Origin: Cristatella mucedo
Lineage: Eukaryota; Bryozoa; Phylactolaemata; Cristatellidae
NCBI GenBank assembly: GCA_009760855.2
Contig: WPIO01000031.1
Coordinates: 393,001 to 457,000 of the forward strand
Length of the DNA stretch: 64,000 nt
Direction: 5' to 3'
Under the pieces are notes generated by a model. It saw only the letters and a program-made list of their open reading frames with translations, had not been told where the DNA came from and made no database searches. How positions within the stretch are numbered: position 1 is the first letter of the stretch; each line of letters opens with the position of its first letter. Position numbers and translations under genes: made by a program. This document shows positions 1 to 12,011 of the stretch, in pieces.

Positions 1-671
1 ACATTCTGATCCATAGGAATGCCAAGAATGCAATTGGATACCGGCGCCGGAATGTTAATTCCAGCTACCGCCTTTTTTGCCAGTCTGCCGCAGGCAATCC
101 TTGACTTTTCTTCGGCTGGCGTAGAGGCGGCGTTTCTATTCCAAAAGGGCTGAACTTGTTTTGTCCTTCCAAAAGAAGCGAGCACTAATCTTACTAAACA
201 TACAGCGAGCGCGGCACTTTTCCCATTTAAGCCTCTCCGCTTCCCATCAGTTTTACTCAGCAGAGTCGCTCTTTGCCATTGTCGCTAAAAGATGCTTCCA
301 AAGGCTAGTCAATGGCTTGCCGTGCGCCGGCCAAACTGCCGCACCCGCAGTGGTTTCCGGTTCCTGTTAGAGCGCCGTCAAGCTGTGCTCCCTCAGGGGA
401 CGGCGCGGGTCTCGTCTGTGATAGGTCCTCTGGCCGCGATTTCTTTTTTAGGGGCCCTGGGCAATGTCAGTTTGACTAGAACCAATTACGGTGCACTTTG
501 CTAGGTTAAATCTCGACCAGCCTTCACTCATCCTAAGAAGACGAGCGACTCCTTGTTGAAGAGCGCTAGCAACATGCCCCTGTCAAACACGAAGCGTTCC
601 CTTGTCGGCGGAATTGAAGCATTAGCAGCAGTCGAGACGGCTGAATATGAAATCTGGGAAGGGTGGACATA
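1..671. other. Intergenic, no gene recognised
   Basis: Only short ORFs (about 70 codons) with no recognisable family. No tRNA, repeat or splice-supported exon was seen before the LINE-A tail starting near 672. Confidence 0.5.
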
Positions 672-895
672 TCGGTCTTATGCGTGCTGACACTGTTGCA
701 TGCTGTCACTAACCACACTTGCATGCTGACCCTGTGCATGTCACACCTAACCATTCTATTTAGGTTGTTTATCAAGCGCGACGCCACTCACCATTCGATC
801 GTGTTTCCTTTGCAGAAAATGTAAAGCGCCTAGAAAGAGATTGAGTTCTTTGAGGCCGCTTTATCAAGTACATTGTTATGATTATCGTGTGGATT
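672..895 (+). mobile_element. LINE-A 3' end fragment
   Basis: 5'-truncated copy covering only the 3' part of LINE-A. It shows the TGCTGACACTG...GCATGCTG repeat-like segment shared by all copies, then the terminal hairpin (GCGCC stem, TAGAAAGAGATTGAG loop region) and a degenerate ATT-type tail near 880. The hairpin's 3' arm is mutated (GGCCGCTTT), so the copy is old. Confidence 0.85.
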
Positions 896-1086
896 TTCCG
901 CATTCTCTGGCTCTTTAAAACAGGTTCACGATATTGTTCTGTACTGCCTTATTCTTAAAATATGCGTGGATTTAAAAAATGGCAAAATTAAAAGTTGAAT
1001 TTATAGATTTAACAGCATTTTTTCTGGTATGATACACTTAGAGCTGCTATTAGTCAGTAGCCGTAGAATGTGGAGATGTAATGTAA

Positions 1087-3722
1087 TGTAATGTATCTCC
1101 GTCTGTAACTCCACAAAGTCATAAAGACCATGTGGGTGTTACGCAGGAGAGTTTTGTATAGCGCACTCACAGCCTAAGCGGCTTTCGGTACGCATTCGGT
1201 AGCCAACAGACTTCGTCTCACGCAACAAAGAGAGAGTGGGAAGCATAGCAGAGTCATTAGAGAAGTTGAGGTAGTGAGTAGCATAGGAGTAGCAGCTCAA
1301 GACCGCTGAAAAGAATGTGCCATAGTCGGCGATAGGAGAGTAGTTGTCGTTGCGTAAGAATTGTGGAAGCGAGTTCCACTGTCTAGAACCTGCAGAGTGA
1401 AAGCTTCTGTCGCCAACTGTCTTTAAGCGGAGGAATAGGACAGCTAATTTATTGTCCACACATGACCTGAGGGCGCGAACAGGCTGAAACTGATGCAGCA
1501 GTTCAGCTAGGTACGAAGGAGCCAAGCCGCGGCGGGCCTTGTGGGTCAGCGTAAGAACTTTGCTCTGTATCCGTTGCTCAACCGGCAACCATCCCAGCGC
1601 TTTTAGCAAAGGAGCCTCGTGCTCAAACCGCTGGGATTTGAAGACTAGCCTTACAGCCATATTCAAAGTCTGCTACAGTGGTCTAATAGCTTTCTTTGGC
1701 AGCCCAGCCAGTAAGGAATTACAATAATCAAGCCGAGACAGAACTCAGGAGCTAGTTAAATTTTTTACAAGCCACTGTGGGAAACACCTCCTAATCTTGG
1801 ATAGGGATCGGACGTGATGGTTAGCTGTAGAAGCAGTCTTCTGAATGAAGCTTTTGAAATTGAGGCAGCTGTCGAAAACAACACCTAAATTTCGAGCACG
1901 CGGTGATGGTCGCACAATAGCATCACTTGTTAGAAGAGCAAAGCCTTTTAATCCAGCCACACGCTTAGAGTGTCCTATGAGCAGCAGTTCGTTTTTATCA
2001 TCATTTAATTTCAGGAAGTTTTCCGACATCCAGGATTGAATATCTGCAAGGCATGCATTCAGTTTCTCAGTTGCCGCAGCAGATTCCGACGGTTTTAATG
2101 ACAAATACAACTGAGTATTGTCAGCATAGAAGTGATATCCTATTCCATGGGCCTTAGTCACTTTTCCCAGAGCTTGTGTATAAATGGAGAACAGCAAGGG
2201 ACCGAGTACAGACCCTTGAGGGACTCCACAGGTCACCCTTCTCATGTCTGAGACCTGACCCCCAACCGACACGGATTGAACACGATCAGACAAGTATGAT
2301 TTAAACCACGCCAGTGCTTAGTCTGCCAGACCGATCGTTGTTCTCAGTCGTTCAAGCAGAACTTTGTGATCAATGGTGTCGAAGGCAGCAAACAGATCTA
2401 GCAGAGCTAGGGCAGTGACATTCTCGTCGTCGTTGCCACATAGAATGTCATTGTTGCCATGGAGGAGAGCAGTTTCAGTAGAGTGCTGCCTCTTGAACCC
2501 TGATTGAAATGTTTCTGACATTCCATTATTTTCAATATGTTCAACCAGCTGCTTAGCAACAATTTTTTCAAGAATCTTTGATAAGAAAGGAAGAAGGGAA
2601 ACTGGGCGATAGTTTGCTAGGACCTCTGTGTCTAATCCATGCTTTTTAGAATGGGTCTAACGATTGACGACTTGAAGGACTCGGGGACGACCCCTTTTTT
2701 CCCAAAGAAGCATTAAAAATCTTGGTTATGGCAGGGCTAAGTTGGTCTGCCAGTAAAGACCACAGAGATGAAGGTATAGGGTCTTCTGGAGACGAGCTCT
2801 TTTTGCTTGACCTTATTAGAGTAGCCACATCCCACGCAGAAACCTCGGAGAACCTTGTAAGGAAGGTCACAGGTTGTGGAACCGCGATTGCTTTAGTCGG
2901 AGGGGGCTTTATAGAGGCACGAATGTACACAATTTTTTCGGTAAAGAAGGGTGAAACATTTTCGGCCGATTCCCTTATATCTGGGGAGTCAGACCTCTCA
3001 GCATTGGCCAGTAATGGTTTACTGTCTTTTAAACCTGTTTAGTGTCCGACTGGCAGGAATTCAGCTTTCTAATGAAAAAAGAAGCCCTGGTTTTTTTAAG
3101 CTTTTGGGTGTAAACTCGAAGGAAGTCTTTGTAATTGACTAGATCTGCATCAGATCCCGATTTCTTGAAACGACGTTCAAGCCTGCGCTTAACCCGGCGC
3201 ATCTGTAGGAGTTTTTGTAAATTGAAAGGAATCTCCACGACTTTGAACACGGATAGAGCGAACGTGAACATGCTTGTCAAGAGCACTCCTGAGTGTTATG
3301 TTCATAGCATCAGTGAGGGTATTGAGACTGCCGGTCGGGTCTGAATGCAAATCAAGAAGACCTGCATCACAAACAGATTTCAAAAACTTGTCCATGTCAG
3401 TGCTATGTAAGTTACGTCGTTTGACAAATTAGACATTGCCCTGTACGTGCGAGGTAGCAGGAACAGTAAACGAGACCGAACAATAATCTGAGAGGGTCAC
3501 TGGGCACACCTCAAGGTCCGTGGGAAAGACATCCTTAGTGATCACGAGATCTAGAATGTGGCCACCGACGTGGGTGCTATGATTAACGTGTTGGGCCAAA
3601 CCAAAATTCTCCAGACAGTCAAGAAATAAGCAGACCTGACTGTTGCTAGGGTTGTCAACGTGAATATTGAAGTCTCCTACAATAAGTAACAGATATGTCC
3701 GAGACGCAGTGGCAGCCCTCAA
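1087..3722 (-). mobile_element. LINE-B non-LTR retrotransposon, 5'-truncated and frameshifted
   Basis: Longest LINE-B copy, read on the minus strand. At 3429-3722 is an APE-type endonuclease remnant with LLLIVGDFNIH and a later SDYCSV (SDH-type) motif. The linker and thumb follow, then reverse transcriptase: LLDLFAAFDTIDHKVLLERL (motif A) at 2318-2521, then [11 protein letters not shown] (motif B) and [11 protein letters not shown] at 1745-2293. The catalytic YADD reads YADN here, so this copy is probably inactive. The C-terminal region lies at 1139-1666. At least five frame breaks or stops separate the pieces. The 3' end is followed by a short run of TACAT-type units (1072-1092), unlike the ATT tail of LINE-A. 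The layout fits the CR1/L2/Rex-like group of APE LINEs; the exact clade needs a tree. Confidence 0.9.
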
Positions 3723-4106
3723 AGGTTTTCACGATTCTTAAACGAGACTAATTTATTAATACGAAGTTAAATTGTCTATTTACTGACGCAGTTGGCAGCC
3801 TAGATATTGTTCTTATTTCTTGCAAGCGTTAGATTTCGTCTGCATAATTAAAGAGGCATGGGACGCTGTCAAAATCTAATTGGAAGCGAAAAGCACTGTA
3901 GCGTCTCTGCAACTTCTTTATTTGACATAATTTGAAAACACTATCCCAGAAACTAACTGACACTTGTTGATCAAGGAGTGGTGTTTAAGGCAATGGACCT
4001 TCGTTAGTTACACGGATGATTACTTTGGAAAAAGATAATAGGTAGTAGTCAACGTAACGACACTATGGCGAGGGATCGAATCGTCTATCGGAATGGTCGG
4101 GGCCAT
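3723..4106. other. Intergenic, nothing recognised
   Basis: AT-rich single-copy-looking sequence upstream of the truncated LINE-B; no convincing coding frame. Confidence 0.5.
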
Positions 4107-4245
4107 AGCGGCGAGCTGGTTTGGTCTAGCGGTTAAAGTGCTCGCCCCGGCCAAGTTCTGGCTGAGGTCATGGGCTCGAGCCCAAGGCATATGCGAAGTG
4201 TGGAATAGAGACTAAGCTATCTTGGGCCGCTATGCAAATGAATTA
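4107..4245 (+). mobile_element. SINE-2, tRNA-derived
   Basis: The tRNA-like head has an A-box-like TGGTCTAGCGG and a B-box-like GGGCTCGAGCCC. The 3' part (GTGGAATAGAGACTAAGC then GGGCCGCTATGC) corresponds to the LINE-A terminal hairpin. It is closely related to the copy at 10506-10645. Confidence 0.8.
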
Positions 4246-5359
4246 TGTTAGTCTACTAGAATCTACCGGAATCTGCTAGTAAGAAATCAGCCGATCAGAG
4301 ACCGTGATCACGATGCATTCACGTTATTTCTACGACAAAAAAAAAGCCGACCTCAGTTAATTCCCACCGGCTCTGAAGGCTACCCTCTGCTTAGAGAACT
4401 CGGATATTCCACGCAGCAGCATTCGGTTTGTGGTATCGCTTTTTTTGCATACGACCAACGGACCGTTGAAGATTTGAATCGTTCGAGTTCTGTGGCCACA
4501 TTTTGTGGAAATCATTCTGCTTTTCGTTTTTCACGGTCTTCTTTGGCGGAGTCTCAAAATTGTTGTCACGGCGCGCTTTTGAAATTGCCAAACGAAATAG
4601 AATATTTTAACCCGCATTTAAGCCATGAACAGTGACCGGTCAAGGAGTCATGTAGTACAGACGTGGCAGCGTTTGCTTAGGTTTTTTTGTTCACGCCGAT
4701 TGGCAGTTTAATTGTGCGGGCAATATTTTTCTAAGCGCACGAATGTGCTGCACTTTGTGGACTTGGACGTCGTGGACTTTGTCATTATCATGCTCAAGCG
4801 CCGGGGGAGCTTGCATCGAAGCTCGAGCAACCCGGAAGTCGCGAAGCACTCTGGGAGCACGCGATGCAAGTCTACACTCGTGCCTTGATTAATTCGATCG
4901 TGTGCGTTCAATTAATCTAGGCCGGTCGCGCGATACGCAAAGAACCTTTTACCATTACACTAACGCGTCCACAAGTTTCCGCAATCTTCCCAGGTTCAAG
5001 AAACTGGTTTCACGATCGAATGATTGATGATTTCCTTGGATCCATAAGAAGTAAAGTCTCCAAAAAACTCTTGAACGCAGCTTTTTTTTGGGTTCCTCTG
5101 GAAGCAGTATCTAACACCATCGTTCTCATTTTGAATGTTAACGCCAACTTCAACCATCGCTTTAACTATCCGTTCGTGGTCTTCTCTGAGAGCACAGGTA
5201 AGCTACCAGTATCAATTAAGTAGCGAAATACAGGATTACATTTGTGTTCCCTCGCGAACGAAAATCCTTAATTCCGATTGTATGCTACAATTATGCGAGC
5301 CGACGAAATTTAGTAGTTTATCAATAAACGTATCGACATGTTTTCCTTACAACGTATGC
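4246..5359. other. Intergenic, nothing recognised
   Basis: Short ORFs on both strands (up to 67 codons) with no family signature. No splice-supported exon was found. Confidence 0.45.
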
Positions 5360-5435
5360 AAAGTTTCTAGAAAGAGATTTAATTCTCCGATGGTGCTGCA
5401 CAGATATCTTATTATTATTATTATTGTCATTCATG
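5360..5435 (+). mobile_element. Degenerate LINE-A 3' terminus
   Basis: TTTCTAGAAAGAGATTTAAT followed by a (TTA)n run matches the LINE-A hairpin region plus ATT tail, with both stem arms mutated. It is old and short. Confidence 0.55.
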
Positions 5436-5818
5436 TGTTGCATCCTCATACAAGTGTATCTTACGTGTTGCCAGTACGCGTACCGATGGCGAAGGCTGGG
5501 CTGGCGGGGGGGGTTGGAGTGGATGAGTGGGCAGCGCCGTTTCAATTACTTTTCGCTCCACGCCGATCGGTACTTGGGCCTTCCTCAAGATATCTCTCAA
5601 GAAAAGAAATTTGGCAACTGAGGCCATCGGCTCGAAAGCCAAATATGTCAAGGTAAATCCGTGAACCAGTTCTTCACCTAGAAATTGCCCTTCCTAGCAG
5701 GATGCAAAATGATGTCCTGATTTTAATGAACCGTCTGCAGCCAATTACGGGGCAGGTAGCACAGTCAAGTGCTGTTTTTTAATGAGGGTTATTAGTCGGC
5801 GGCCTATTAAACTAAAGA
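5436..5818. other. Spacer between LINE-A remnants
   Basis: No gene recognised. A G-rich patch lies near 5506. The ORFs here are short and compositionally biased. Confidence 0.4.
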
Positions 5819-6955
5819 GATTGCCAAGCACAATCTAGGCTTTCACTTCTATGCGGATGACACTGAGTTGTACCTTTGATCTCTCCCATCCTTCGACCAC
5901 CTCAAATTCTCTCAACTCACTTGCTGCATGTATTGATGACATCCGCACATGGATGGCAGCAATTTTTTAAAACTAAACGATGATACAACTAACTTACTTG
6001 TTATGGGCAAACCCAGTGTGATTCAGAAATTGGAAAGGCTGAAGCTCAAAATTGGTTTTCCAAGCGTATCCCCTGTTGAATCAGCTCGAAATCTAGGTGT
6101 CACATTCCAAAGCGACCTCTCGTTAGACGACCACATCAGCTCCACAGTCAAATATACCTATTTTCAGATTCATAACATTGCTATAATTCGGGCTTGTTTA
6201 GATAAGGATACCACGTCCATGTTGGTCCATGCATTCGTGACATCCCGTCTCGACTTCTGCAACTCACTGCTTACTGGCCTCCCAGCATGTGCGATCAGGC
6301 GATTGCAGCTAGTGCAAAACTCTGCAGCTAGGCTTGTCTGTCGTGAGCGTCGCAGTTGTCACATCACACCACTTCTCGCCGACCTGCACTGGCTCCCATT
6401 CAAGAAACGGATCGACTTCAAGGTTTTGTCGCTCACTTTTAGTTCACTTCATTCTTTGGCTCCAGCTTATCTCTCAGATCTACTCCCCCATCAGGCCAAG
6501 CATCGTACCGCTCGCTTTTCGGAATCCAACAGTCTACAAATACCTCGTACAAACCTCGAATCGTTTGGAGACCGTGCATTTAGTTCATATGCTCCCAAAA
6601 CCTGGAACTCCCTTCCGACTTGCGTCAGAACATCCCCTGACGTGACCACGTTTAAAAGAAACTACAAAACACACCTATTTAGGACAGCATTTAGTGGGTC
6701 CCTGTTATTCGTCCTTCATGTGCTTATTCGTGCTGACACTGTGCATGCTGCCACTAACCACATTTGCATGCTGACCCTGTGCATGTCACCCCTAACCATG
6801 TTATTACCATTTCGTTTGTTTATCAAGCATGATATTACTCACCATTCAACTGCATTTCCCTTGTTGCAGCAAACGTAAAGCGCTTAGAGAGAGAGAGAGA
6901 GAGAGATTGAGTTCTCTGAGGGTGCTTTATCAAGTGCATTATTATTATGATTATT
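5819..6955 (+). mobile_element. LINE-A, 5'-truncated in the RT domain
   Basis: Starts just before the YADD region (FYADDTELYL) and runs through the RT thumb and C-terminal domain; the frame at 5949-6878 is open for 309 codons. It ends with the terminal hairpin and ATTATTATGATTATT. A stop lies just after the YADD motif and the frame shifts before 5949. The hairpin's internal AGAGA has grown into a GA run (6885-6907). From 6096 onward the copy belongs to the left arm of the large inverted repeat. Confidence 0.9.
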
Positions 6956-8866
6956 ATCGGAGACCTTACAGTTCCAGACGTAAAAAGCATTGGCGTCGGC
7001 GATGCTAATACTCTACCAAGGATATCATCAGTTTCAAGAGCTCAATTATTAAACTGTGACATTACTAACTTTACATCTAAGAAACTTTGATGCTTCAGAA
7101 TATATAGTTGCCATAAATAATGGCTCATATATAATTGTTACGGAGGAAGTACGCACTACAGATGGCAATTCTGATAATTTTGTTATGAAAAATTCATATA
7201 TATATATATATATATATAGACTTTAAAAACATACCTATTTATTATAAATTCCTTCCGATTGGTTGATTTTCGGCTTCAAATAAAATTATTATGTGAAATT
7301 ACTTATATAAAAATAGCCTAGAAGTGATCTACGAACTCTAAATTTACCTATGTTTGCTGATTTACCATGTTCTCAAACTGCTTCAGATTTATACAAAATC
7401 GAGCAGCAATAACGGATACAGTTAGCGGATATGCTATATCTTTAACCCAATAGATGTTTTTTCCAGAGATAGGATAAACAAAAACTGTAAGTTATAATTA
7501 TATGTAAGTTATCAGTATATCATTAGATTTCCCAGATTACATAAGCAATCGTAGCATAAGGATACCGGCTTAAGTTGTCACGTTATCAACAGATGATTAC
7601 ATCCAATTAAAAAAGGTCGAGAATGTTTCACCCTAATCTAATTTAATGTAAGCGTATGTTCATATATGATGGATAGCATTGATCTACCTGTGAAAAGAAT
7701 TTGCCTACGAAATAATTATAAAAATTAAGATTGGATTCAACGTTATCACAGTAAAAGAGATTGCTTCAACTGAATAGAAGCGATTGAAAAAGCTGTTAAA
7801 ATATTGAGGCATTAACTCTAAATCTTCCACGTCTCATTTTCGGTAATCAATTCCCTAGGATTAACTTCGCATCACGTCCACTTTTTCAAATTCAAGATTT
7901 TTAAGGATCTCTGCAAAGATGCTGCCGTCTTTAATCTTGCACTGAAGATTTGCCATGTAAGAATCCAATGGATTCTTTCGTAAAGCGTATTATTACAGCA
8001 TTAGCCTTAGCGATTCTAGCAACGAATACCAAAGCTCCATAATCTTATCAATTCCAATCGCTTAGATAGGAACGTCAAATAACTGCAACATGACGGCCTC
8101 TGCGTTCGCATCTACGGGACGTGTGAGGGTCGGAAGAGGAGGCGAGTAGCTAGTCATTCTCTCTATACTACATGAAAAGATGTACTTTGAATCTGAAGAG
8201 TTCCACCAGGCGCAGGTACGAAAACAGGTGCTGTGATAGTGTCTCTAGATCAAGAGTCTCAACGATTGCTGCTATTGAAGCTGTCTCTACTGGAACGATT
8301 GTGACTGGTCCTATCTCATTGCTCGCTGACATGGTCGTCTGTCGTGCGCTCATACCCGTATCGATGCTTGGCAGAGCTGCTTAAACCTCATCCTTAACGA
8401 TGGGTTCGATATTTGGCTTAACACCGCTAACTCCGCTAATGACTAGAGATACTGCAAAAAATCAATTGCATTACATTCCATTACATTACTCGTTATATTC
8501 TTCATTGCATTCCATTACACTCCTCCTTCTCGCTCGCTGTGCGGCTCGCAAGCTACACTTGCCAGCTTAAAAGCATCGTGCACTATTTGAATTCATACTA
8601 GAGACTAAACAGGAGGTGCATAAAGTTAGTGCAATCACATGTTGGTAATCTATTATCCAGACAAAGATGCTAGGCACATTTTAAGAAGCTTTTGCTTTGC
8701 AATCACGCATGCATAGCACACACTGCCCAGTGCAGATCGCTAAGTTTTACCTACGTTAACAAAAGCTAGTACGGTACACTGTCTGTCTGTCTGCCCACCG
8801 CTTATGCATTTACACGGCTTCAGTATCTACTGCATACTTTAGCATCCAGCGTTCGAGTCAAGCAAC
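6096..8866. repeat. Left arm of 2.8 kb inverted repeat
   Basis: Matches the reverse complement of 29601-32438. It contains the 3' part of a LINE-A copy and about 1.9 kb of virus-like element sequence. Short ORFs (for example 8168-8353) are identical in predicted protein to those of the other arm, so the arms are near-identical. They differ mainly in microsatellite lengths, in a roughly 70-bp tract near 8470, and in a small indel near 8850. Confidence 0.9.
6956..8390. pseudogene. Duplicate of virus-like element segment
   Basis: AT-rich segment equivalent to 30113-31550 in the other arm; see those entries. The frame at 7058-7260 (plus) matches the minus-strand frame at 31231-31443, and the minus frame 8168-8353 matches plus 30144-30329. 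Stops and a TA microsatellite (7195-7218) interrupt it. No intact gene remains. Confidence 0.6.
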
Positions 8867-8879
8867 CAGTCAAGCTACC

Positions 8880-9063
8880 AGCCAAGCAACGGATTGACTT
8901 CAAGGTTGGTTCGCTCACTTATAGGTCACTTCATTCTTTGGCTCCAGCCTATCTCTCAGATCTACTCCCCCATCAGGCCAAGCATCGTACCACCTGCTTT
9001 TCGGAATCCAACAGTTTACCAATACCTCGTACAAACCTCACATCCTTTGGAGACTGTATATTT
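8880..9063 (+). mobile_element. LINE-A internal fragment
   Basis: Short piece of the LINE-A C-terminal region, from AAGCAACGGATTGACTTCAA to the segment encoding FGDCIF. It joins the oppositely oriented LINE-A copy at 9064 directly. It lacks both the RT core and the 3' tail. Confidence 0.8.
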
Positions 9064-10105
9064 AGTTGCTGCAAAGGGAAATGCAATTGAATGGTGATTA
9101 GTATCATGCTTGATAAACAAACAAAATGAACAACATGGTTAAGGGTGACATGCACAGGGTCAGCATGCAAATGTGGTTTGTGGCAGCATGCACAGTGTCA
9201 GCACGAATAAGCACATGAAGGACGAATCACAGGGACCCACTAAATGCTGTCCTAAATAGGTGGGTTTTTTAGTTCCTTTAAATGTGGTCAAGTCAGGGGA
9301 TGTTCTGACGCATTTTGGGAGGGAGTTCCAGGCTTTGGGAGACTACGAACTAAATGCACGGTAGCCAAAGGATGTGAGGTTTGTACGAGGTATGGGTAAA
9401 CTGTTGGATTCTGAAAAGCAGGTGGTACGATGCTTGGCCTGGTGGGGTGTAGATCTGAGAGATAGACTGGAGCCAAAGAATGAAGTGACGTAAAAGTGAG
9501 CGACAAAACCTTGAAGTCGATCCTTTGCTTTACTGGTAGCTTTTGCAGGTCGGCGAGAAGTGGTGTGATGTGGCAACTCCGACACTCACGACAGACAAGC
9601 CTGGCTACGGAGTATTGCACCATCTGTAATCTCCTGATTGCACATGCCGGTAGGCCAGCAAGCAGTGAGTTACAGAAGTCAAGACGGGATGTCATAAATG
9701 CATGGACCAACTTAGACATGGTATCCTTATCTAAACAACCCGAATTTTAGCAATATTATGTTGCTGAAGTAGCCAGACTTGATTGTGGAGTTGATGTGGT
9801 TGTTTAGCGAGAGGTCAATTTGGAACATGACACCTAGATTTCGAGCTGATTCAACCGGAGATATGCAGGCAGAGCCGATTTTGAGCGTAAGCCTTTCCAA
9901 TTTCTGAATCACACTGGGTTTTCTCGTAACTAGTAAGTTAGTTTTATTATCGTTTAGTTTTAGAAAATGTGCTGCCATCCATGTGCGGATGTCATTAATA
10001 CATGCAGCAAATGAGTTGAGAGAATTCGAGGTGCTCGAAGGCTGGGAGGGATCAAAGCAAAGGTGCAACTGAGTGTCATCCGCAAAGAAGTGAAAGTCTA
10101 GATTA
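9064..10105 (-). mobile_element. LINE-A copy, truncated at both ends
   Basis: Minus-strand LINE-A from the YADD region (HFFADDTQLHLCF near 10080; F replaces Y) to the 3' UTR. It lacks the terminal hairpin and ATT tail because it ends at the junction with the plus fragment at 9063. Frames 9727-10179 and 9288-9719 hold RT thumb and C-terminal sequence with one frame break between them. Confidence 0.88.
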
Positions 10106-10505
10106 AGGACGGAACGGAGACGCTTACACTCAGAGCATATTTCATTTTCTGGATTAATCTCTCGTTTTGCAATACCCAAACATAATGCTAAAGTTAAAAC
10201 TTAACGTCAGCTAAGGCAGCCGAGAAAACCTCCTCAGCCCTAACAGAAAGTGAGTCTGTAGCAAGCATTCCTTTGAAGAATGCAGCTGAAAAAAACTGGC
10301 TTTCTGCACAAACAAAGGTGACTTTCTGATAAGCAGCTGGGTGCAATAGACATCATAGCTGGATTTTTCCGTTTGCCTAGCACATGTGCCATCGTTCCCC
10401 AGTATGCCTGTCGCACGTGTCGTCGTCAATCTCAGCCAAAGTAGAGAGAATACGTGGCCATTATTTTGCCGTCTTAGAGAGTAGGCCTGAATGAAAGAGC
10501 GAGCT
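10106..10505. other. Spacer, nothing recognised
   Basis: No family signature. A 72-codon minus ORF (10211-10429) has no features. Confidence 0.4.
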
Positions 10506-10645
10506 TGAAGCGAGCTGGTTTGGTCCAGTGGTTAAGGTGCTCGCCCCGACCAAGGTCTGGCTGAGGTCGTGGGCTCGAGCCCTGAGGCATATGTGAAGCG
10601 CCTGAATAGAGATTAACTTCTCTTGGGGCGCTATAAAAATGAATG
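10506..10645 (+). mobile_element. SINE-2, tRNA-derived, best-preserved copy
   Basis: The head TGGTTTGGTCCAGTGGTTAA contains the A-box-like region; GTGGGCTCGAGCCC is B-box-like. The 3' part GCGCCTGAATAGAGATTAAC then TTCTCTTGGGGCGC folds like the LINE-A hairpin: GCGCC pairs with GGCGC outside and AGAGA with TCTCT inside. An A/T-rich tail follows. Confidence 0.88.
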
Positions 10646-12011
10646 TTTATTAATTATATTATTTTATATCTGCGTCCGACGACGGCCCGGAGTGGCATCG
10701 GCCTCGTGAAATTACGTCGTCACCGCAGTGAATGAACGATATTGAGCGATCCAGTCTGGGTAGAAGCCAGACGTTGCTAAATTGGAGAGAAAATAATAAT
10801 ATTGTCGTGAATTGCACGACCCTAGAGATTAACTAGATCAACCAACCATAAAACTATGGCAGGCCAACGTCACTGATAATTCAGTGTGGCCTGGCCTCCA
10901 GACAATACGTTGCACGCGAATAGTAATATCTATAATGGGGCGTCTACCTACAAGTATTGTGCCATTTTTGTATCGTCAATTGCCTTAAATAAAGCATATT
11001 CTTTATTGTGCACAATGCATTTGTAAAATTCAAAGACTCAGGCGACTTGTTTCCAAGTCATGCAAGAACACGTCGCAAAACGAAGATACTGCGTGGGCAA
11101 CTGTGTGGGCAAATGGTCTGCCGAGTGTAATACGAGGCGACCTAGAGGGCGGGACGAAGATAAAGGAAAAACTGACAAATATTTGAAGGCTGCTATGCAT
11201 AGGAAGCGTCAGAACATTGACGTGGTTGAAATGTAACATGCATCTACAATGCAACACAGACTGCACTGCATTGGACAAATGCAGCCCAGTCAGACAGTGG
11301 CTGTCTGCTAAAGCTTAAGTAAAGCCCATTGATTCGTTAGTTTTCTCTCACCCTAAGAAATTGAAGTTCTCGGAACAATAAATTTTTCACTGAAAAAATG
11401 CTTTCGCTTGCCTTCGATAAAGGCTCCCTGTTCGACCTCTGGCGTTCATTGAACCAGGCTACATCGCATTAACGTTGCACCAAGTGCGTTGCACCACTCG
11501 AAAGGAATAGCCACAATTTCTGCTCATGCGTCCTGGAAAGAGTGCGGGACTTGCCGCAAACAAAGCTAGTCAGCTGCATTATGAGGGGCTATTTGAATAT
11601 GTCGCCATTAGCTTCACGGGCTCCAAATGACAGTGCATTCGGACAACTCATACCTTCAGCCACCCAAATGTCTCTCTATGTTTGACTGGCCGCTGCACGT
11701 CACTCGGTACCAAGGCTTCCATTGTAAATGACTTTAGCACACTGCAGCCTTGCGACGCCTTTTGCTCCTTCCTAATTTTGATTTCTCTCGTCGTTTCCCT
11801 TGTCTCTTAGCTGGCAAACCGCGAGAAAATGACGACTACCTAGCTGGAGGTAACGCCTCGCTAATCACCCCCTCCGACTCGAGCTCGAGAGATGCATCTG
11901 GCTATTTTTTCAACAGCGTAAACAGTTGATGACTTGCAAGCAGCTGCAGCCGACGGACAGTTTTTCGCACTCACGCACGCGCATGCGCTTCTTTCTCTTC
12001 AGCGCGTGCAC
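10646..12011. other. Intergenic upstream of the minisatellite
   Basis: No convincing gene. A CGCGCATGCGCT motif near 11979 resembles an NRF-1 site and lies at the edge of the GC-rich minisatellite. Confidence 0.4.

Noticed and set aside
9063-9064. Twin-priming inversion as the cause of the head-to-head LINE pair
   Set aside because: The two pieces overlap in content, which a single twin-primed insertion would not give.
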